Origin: Oscillospiraceae bacterium
Lineage (GTDB): Bacteria; Bacillota; Clostridia; Oscillospirales; Ruminococcaceae
Assembly: GCA_020024215.1 (NCBI GenBank)
Contig: JAHHUC010000044.1
Span: 1 to 18,483 of the forward strand
Length of the DNA stretch: 18,483 nucleotides
Direction of reading: 5' to 3'
In this document: piece after piece, positions 15,370-18,483 of the stretch
Position numbering within the stretch: the first letter of the stretch is position 1
Layout: each line of letters begins with the position of its first letter
The notes under the pieces: generated by a model
What the model was told of the DNA's origin: nothing
The model's input: only the letters and a program-made list of their open reading frames with translations
Databases searched by the model: none
Program-made: the position numbers and the translations under genes

Positions 15370-15783
15370 GTGAGCAGCACTTGCATTATAAAAGAACAGC
15401 CGGATTTAAAGAGCTTTGAAAAGCTTTTTGACAGCATTTCCTTAAGGCTTTATGAATATGCCCGCCTTGTTCTTATGGATGATGAAAGGGCAGAAAGGGC
15501 TGTCAGCAGCATATATCCTTCTGCTTTTAAAATTGCTGTTTCTGAAGGTGCTGATGAGGAGCTTTTTCTAAAGCTTCTCACAGCAGAGCTTTTAAAGGAG
15601 GGCAGGGGAATTTTATACAGCTGCAATTTATCCGCCTTGGAAGTGTGCTTTGCTTGCCTTATATTTAAGCTTAAACTTAAATATAAGTCGGTGGGCAGAA
15701 TACTTTCTTTAAGCTGTGCCGAAATGGAAATTTTGAAAAAATCCATAAGAGAAAAGATAAGCTTGTTATCAGGCGGCAAATAG
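15370..15783 (+). CDS. Second short ECF sigma-factor-like protein, after the M56 sensor
   Basis: A 137-aa paralogue of the 10717-11097 product. Residues 15-54 (SFEKLFDSISLRLYEYA, then AERAVSSIYPSAFK) resemble sigma region 2. Residues 64-76 (ELFLKLLTAELLK) correspond to the segment that in real sigma factors is close to WLYRIARNLAIDY. Residues 93-132 (CLIFKLKLKYKSVGRILSLS, then EILKKSIREKI) resemble region 4. As in the paralogue, the linker between the regions is almost absent. GTG 15370 is the start, with AAAGGAAG ten bases upstream; it lies 29 bases after the M56 stop with no terminator, so it belongs to the BlaI/M56 operon. The helix-turn-helix is poorer than in the paralogue (CAEMEILKK), so DNA binding is less certain. 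Function unknown. Confidence 0.68.
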   Translation: MSSTCIIKEQPDLKSFEKLFDSISLRLYEYARLVLMDDERAERAVSSIYPSAFKIAVSEGADEELFLKLLTAELLKEGRGILYSCNLSALEVCFACLIFKLKLKYKSVGRILSLSCAEMEILKKSIREKISLLSGGK

Positions 15784-15892
15784 TCTTAAAAGTAAAAAGA
15801 CGATGTGTCAAGATAGTTTTTCTGCATGTTCAGAAAGTGTGTGACAATTAAAGACACAGGCCTTCGGAAAATTTTTAATAGGGGGATTTAAT

Positions 15893-16257
15893 ATGTACAC
15901 ACTTGTTGAAAAATGGCTGGATAATATTTTAAGCAGAAAATTTTGGCAGAGGTTGTCGCTCTTCATTTTAATTTATATGAGGACGGCGACAATTATTGGT
16001 CAATAGAACCGGTTGGAACAGAAAGCTTTGATTTGAAAAATGAAGATTGGTGCTGTGATGAGATTTTTGATTTTGGAACAAGGGAAGCACCCCTCATTTG
16101 GAAAGAAGAAAAAGCATGGAATGAAATCCTTGATGAAATGGTCAAAATTTTAAAAAAATATTTAGAGCAGGGAAAGCATGCCAATATTTTAAAGAAATAT
16201 CAGGGTGTGGGTATTGGATTTGTCGATGGCGATGTAAAAATGCTGTTTATTAAATAG
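15893..16257 (+). pseudogene. Small uncharacterised gene broken by a one-base frameshift
   Basis: ATG 15893 has a good ribosome binding site (AGGGGG, about eight bases upstream) and encodes MYTLVEKWLDNILSRK. The frame then runs to an early stop near 16007. From about 15940 the coding continues in another frame to 16257 (AEVVALHFNLYEDGDNYWS onward). Adding one A or T in the AAAATTTT run at 15937-15944 joins both parts into a smooth 121-aa acidic, tryptophan-rich soluble protein. I do not recognise the family with certainty; small acidic proteins of this look occur among immunity-type proteins, but that is only a resemblance. It may be a true pseudogene, a phase-variable homopolymer tract, or a sequencing error. 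The reading -1 shift is not a classical slippery heptamer. If the 3' part is translated alone, TTG 15943 would be the start, with no clear ribosome binding site. Confidence 0.68.
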
Positions 16258-16373
16258 AAGTATTTTCAATTTGTTTTTCTTATATAATGCTCTATTGGAT
16301 TCTGTGGTGAAGTCATTTGATTTTAGCTTTGAAAATTACCCGGAAAAAGAGAGATATTTAAAATCATAGCTTT

Positions 16374-16421
16374 AATCCTCAGCAGTATTGTTTTTATAAT
16401 AGCTGCTGAGGATTTATTTTT
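16374..16421 (+). terminator. Intrinsic terminator after the frameshifted gene
   Basis: AATCCTCAGCAG (16374-16385) and CTGCTGAGGATT (16403-16414) form a perfect 12-bp stem with a 17-base AT-rich loop, followed by TATTTTT. The T run is interrupted by one A. It separates the frameshifted gene from the PadR operon. Confidence 0.82.
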
Positions 16422-16574
16422 ACACAAAATATAAAAGTAAAATCCGTTTCATTTAAGATAGCTTTTAGGTAAATTATGCGATATGTGTGTTGTGTTAAGT
16501 TAAGCGGCTCTTTTGTAATTTTAAAATGTATCCGGATTTTGCAGAATCAAGGAAGCAGGAAAAGAAATATCTGC

Positions 16575-16603
16575 TTGACATATATAGATAGTCTATATAT
16601 AAT
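16575..16603 (+). promoter_or_regulatory. Perfect consensus promoter of the PadR operon
   Basis: TTGACA (16575-16580) and TATAAT (16598-16603) match both hexamers exactly with a 17-base spacer. The spacer is almost entirely filled by the first PadR-type dyad. Expected transcription start is near 16610, inside the second dyad. A strong promoter so tightly overlaid by two operator copies should be well repressed in the resting state. Confidence 0.92.
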
Positions 16604-16625
16604 GAGTATATAGATAATCTATATA
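16581..16625 (+). promoter_or_regulatory. Tandem PadR-type operators
   Basis: Two nearly identical dyads lie in direct orientation: TATATAGA-TAG-TCTATATA at 16581-16599 and TATATAGA-TAA-TCTATATA at 16607-16625. Arms are eight bases, each centre is three bases, and the copies are spaced 26 bases centre to centre. The first fills the promoter spacer and touches the -10; the second covers the start site and ends just before the ribosome binding site. The spacing of about two and a half helical turns would put dimers on opposite faces of the DNA. The gene right behind encodes a PadR protein, so autoregulation is the natural reading. Confidence 0.82.
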
Positions 16626-16641
16626 TAAAGGAGGCATATAT

Positions 16642-16998
16642 ATGGCTATTGATAAAAGTCTTGTATCAGGGAGCACCACCACGCTTATTTTGAAGCTTCT
16701 TTCTGAAAAAGATATGTATGGTTATGAGATGATTGAAACACTTTCTAAAAAATCGGAAAATACATTTGATTTGAAGGCAGGGACACTTTATCCGATTTTG
16801 CACAATCTGGAAAAATCACGGCTTTTGGAAGCCTATGAAAAAAAAGCCGACAATGACAGAACAAGAAAATATTATCACATCACAGAAAAGGGGAGAAAGC
16901 TTCTCTCGGAAAAAGAAAAGGAATGGTATATCTATTCAAATGCTGTGAATAAGGTTTTGAAGGGTGGTTTGAGCTATGCAGTCATCAGAGCGTATTAA
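16642..16998 (+). CDS. PadR-family transcriptional regulator
   Basis: A 118-aa winged-helix protein of the short PadR class. The signature block is plain: TLILKLLSEKDMYGYEMIETL (about 14-34), then KAGTLYPILHNLEKSRLLE (45-63), then RKYYHITEKGRKLL (85-98), with a short C-terminal helix. Such regulators bind dyads at their own promoter, here almost certainly the tandem sites at 16581-16625. ATG 16642 follows AAAGGAGG at seven bases. Its last 23 bases overlap the start of the membrane protein gene. PadR genes paired with a HAAS-prefixed membrane protein are a recurrent arrangement in Firmicutes, and the membrane partner is presumed to relay an envelope signal or to be the regulated target. Confidence 0.94.
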   Translation: MAIDKSLVSGSTTTLILKLLSEKDMYGYEMIETLSKKSENTFDLKAGTLYPILHNLEKSRLLEAYEKKADNDRTRKYYHITEKGRKLLSEKEKEWYIYSNAVNKVLKGGLSYAVIRAY

Positions 16999-18373
16999 AC
17001 AGTATTGTGATGAGGTAAAGGAACAGATAAGATGGAAAAAAGCAAGGGAAGCGGCCGTTTCCGAAATAGAAGATCATATTTTAGATCAAAGAGATGCATA
17101 CATAAATGAGGGCTGCGATGAGGATTGTGCCACAAAAAAAGCAATACTTCAGATGGGGGATGCAGAAATTGTGGGAGCACAGCTGGATAAATGCTATAAG
17201 CCCAGACCTCAATGGCTGATGCTGTCAGCAACTGCAATTTTGTTCGCAATAGGCATGCTTGTAAATTTTTATATAGACTCTCTGCCTGAAAGTCTGAATA
17301 GATTTGATCCCTTAGGCTATATTCCGGCTTTTGCGGCTTTGGTAATATGTTATTTTTTAGATTTTTCTATTTTGGGCAAAAATCCAAGAGCTGTTTATTT
17401 TCAAGTTCTGTCAATTTCGTGGGTTATCTGGCTATATGCCTATTTTTCCAAAAGCAGTATAAACGGCAGACTTTATTGGTTTGCAGGCGGTTTTTCCGTT
17501 TCTTTAAGCTATATGGCGCTTATTTTTCCGCTGGCGTATGCTTTGTTTGTTTACAGTATGAAGGGCAGAAAATTAAAAGGCATAGTCTGCTGCAACATAG
17601 CATATACAGCTTTGGCAGTTGTTTTAATGCTGATCCCATCCATGTGCGGCCTTATTGTTTTTACAATTTCAGCATTCACACTGCTTTGCTTTGCTGTATG
17701 CAGAAATTGGTTTGAAGCAGACAAAAGGACTGCTCTGGCAGCTATATTGATTCCATTCTTAACTGTTTTATTATTTGCCGTATATTTCATTTTTTTCTCT
17801 CACAACGAAAGACTGTCTGTATTTTTTGCACCCGAAAAATATATTGGAGAAGCCGGCTATCAGTATGCTTATCTAAGGGGGATAATAGGCAATGCAAAGC
17901 TGATAGGGCAGGGGGCAGTGTCGCCGGCTTTTAAAGAAGCCGTATATTTAGAAAATAAGTTCCTCCTAAGCTTTATAGCTCACAGGTTTGGAGTTGCTGC
18001 ATTATTGGCTGTTATAATATTGGGAATTGCCATATTTGCAGCATCAATTTATAAATCGCTGAAGGAAAAAAGTGCTTTGGGCTCATTGGTAAGCCTTTCA
18101 ATTATTTTAACCATAGCTTCTGAAATGCTTTTATCAGTTTTTGAAGCCTTAGGGTATGGCCTTATTTCTTCCTTTGAGTTTCCTTTTATATCTTATGGCA
18201 GGCTGTCACTCATCATAAATTCCGCACTTATGGGATTTATGCTTTCAATTTTCAGAACAGGCGAATTTTTTAATGATGGCTTGAGCATAAAGGAAAAAAA
18301 CAGCTTTATTTCGTTTAAAGACGGAAGATTTATTCTGGATATCAATTTTAAAAAATCAGGTCAGAGGGCATAG
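16976..18373 (+). CDS. HAAS-type prefix fused to an FtsW/RodA-like (SEDS) membrane domain
   Basis: A 465-aa protein. Residues 1-75 form a charged helical domain (IEDHILDQRDAYINEG and ATKKAILQMGDAEIVGAQLD) of the HAAS/permease-prefix type found next to PadR regulators. About ten membrane helices follow (79-100 through about 405-428). The late part resembles SEDS proteins: GEAGYQ (291-296), LIGQGA (309-314), FIAHRFG (333-339) and FPFISYGRLSLI (402-413), compared with GAGYQ, LFGKGL, VIAEEFG and LPFISYGGSSLL of FtsW/RodA. By eye the position of the essential aspartate in the segment before VIAEE holds Lys328 instead, so glycosyltransferase activity seems unlikely. The gene overlaps padR by 23 bases, with AGGGTGG ahead of the ATG. 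It may sense or bind a lipid-linked cell-wall precursor; that is inference. Confidence 0.82.
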   Translation: MQSSERIKQYCDEVKEQIRWKKAREAAVSEIEDHILDQRDAYINEGCDEDCATKKAILQMGDAEIVGAQLDKCYKPRPQWLMLSATAILFAIGMLVNFYIDSLPESLNRFDPLGYIPAFAALVICYFLDFSILGKNPRAVYFQVLSISWVIWLYAYFSKSSINGRLYWFAGGFSVSLSYMALIFPLAYALFVYSMKGRKLKGIVCCNIAYTALAVVLMLIPSMCGLIVFTISAFTLLCFAVCRNWFEADKRTALAAILIPFLTVLLFAVYFIFFSHNERLSVFFAPEKYIGEAGYQYAYLRGIIGNAKLIGQGAVSPAFKEAVYLENKFLLSFIAHRFGVAALLAVIILGIAIFAASIYKSLKEKSALGSLVSLSIILTIASEMLLSVFEALGYGLISSFEFPFISYGRLSLIINSALMGFMLSIFRTGEFFNDGLSIKEKNSFISFKDGRFILDINFKKSGQRA

Positions 18374-18397
18374 GAAAAGCAAACGGCAGCTTTTCCT
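18372..18397 (+). other. Hairpin directly after the SEDS-like gene
   Basis: AGGAAAAGC (18372-18380) and GCTTTTCCT (18389-18397) form a perfect 9-bp stem with an eight-base loop. Only TTA follows, so it is a poor terminator alone. It may stabilise the transcript end or act with the stronger terminator 15 bases further on. Confidence 0.55.
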
Positions 18398-18411
18398 TTA
18401 AATGTATTTAT

Positions 18412-18452
18412 AAGGGCAGCTTTACAGGTTCATTCTTGAAGCTGCCTTTTTT
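18412..18452 (+). terminator. Intrinsic terminator of the PadR operon
   Basis: GGCAGCTT (18415-18422) pairs with AAGCTGCC (18439-18446). The stem extends outward through a G-T and two A-T pairs into a run of six T (18447-18452). The loop is 16 bases. It ends the PadR/SEDS-like operon. Confidence 0.88.
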
Positions 18453-18483
18453 ATATATTTTATAATTATAATAAATTTAAAGC

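Larger units (their letters stand above)
16258..16641 (+). other. Intergenic region before the PadR operon
   Basis: This 384-base gap holds a terminator (16374-16421) and the PadR promoter-operator (16575-16625), listed separately. One reading frame, open from 16238 to a stop at 16367-16369, would end in a protein-like sequence (KSFDFSFENYPEKERYLKS). It has no ribosome binding site, so it may be a remnant of a former neighbouring gene. I see nothing else in 16422-16574, which is plain AT-rich DNA. Confidence 0.6.

Noticed and set aside
15935..15945. Programmed -1 ribosomal frameshifting at AGAAAATTTTGG
   Set aside because: In the zero frame the codons are AGA-AAA-TTT, which does not fit the X-XXY-YYZ slippery pattern, and no stimulating structure is apparent downstream.
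1..18483. tRNA, rRNA, CRISPR arrays, transposases or phage genes
   Set aside because: I looked for cloverleaf-like or repeat-spacer patterns and for transposase or integrase motifs and found none.

Overview
The window looks like chromosomal DNA from a low-GC, Gram-positive anaerobe of the Clostridia. The reasons are the AT-rich base use, frequent ATA and AGA codons, strong purine-rich ribosome binding sites, sigma-A-type promoters, short intergenic gaps and the gene families present (PadR, BlaI/M56, DUF3810, a PotC-PotD fusion). No genus can be named from the sequence alone. Every gene I can support lies on the + strand. I see no RNA genes of known class, no insertion sequence and no CRISPR array.

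Layout. (1) 1-237: a leader region with a strong intrinsic terminator just upstream of potA. (2) 238-4192: a compact polyamine uptake operon, potA, potB and a single potC-potD fusion gene, closed by a 13-bp terminator hairpin. (3) 4240-5496: a DUF3810 membrane-anchored putative zinc metalloprotease with its own promoter. (4) 5637-6065: a MarR-family regulator. (5) 6087-11097: an operon with a perfect consensus promoter. It encodes a 41-residue peptide with a membrane segment or signal peptide, a membrane-anchored C39-like papain-fold protease, a HlyD/MacA-type adaptor, a MacB-type ATPase, a MacB/FtsX-type permease, and a short protein resembling a shrunken ECF sigma factor. (6) 11178-11261: a long structured hairpin. 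(7) 11334-15783: a BlaI-family repressor with a long dyad operator, a giant M56 (BlaR1-like) membrane protease-sensor of 1190 residues, and a second sigma-like protein, paralogous to the first. (8) 15893-16257: a small uncharacterised gene broken by a one-base frameshift. (9) 16575-18373: a PadR regulator with tandem operators, and a HAAS-type prefix fused to an FtsW/RodA-like (SEDS) membrane domain, closed by a terminator.

How the genes may work together. After the housekeeping polyamine transporter, the window holds three successive envelope-related modules, each with its own one-component regulator (MarR, BlaI, PadR). The export operon (MFP, ATPase, permease) resembles Gram-positive MacAB/YknXYZ-type exporters, but it adds a surface protease and a tiny secreted or membrane peptide. 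The BlaI/M56 module should work by sensor-triggered proteolysis of the repressor, yet its ectodomain is not a penicillin-binding domain. It is about 870 residues of unknown sequence ending in what looks like a beta-propeller.

The most striking pattern is that both the export operon and the M56 operon end in a short, paralogous, sigma-factor-like gene. This suggests that a pair of degenerate sigma-like proteins links two envelope-sensing operons. That link is my inference from sequence similarity and gene order, not a known system I can name.
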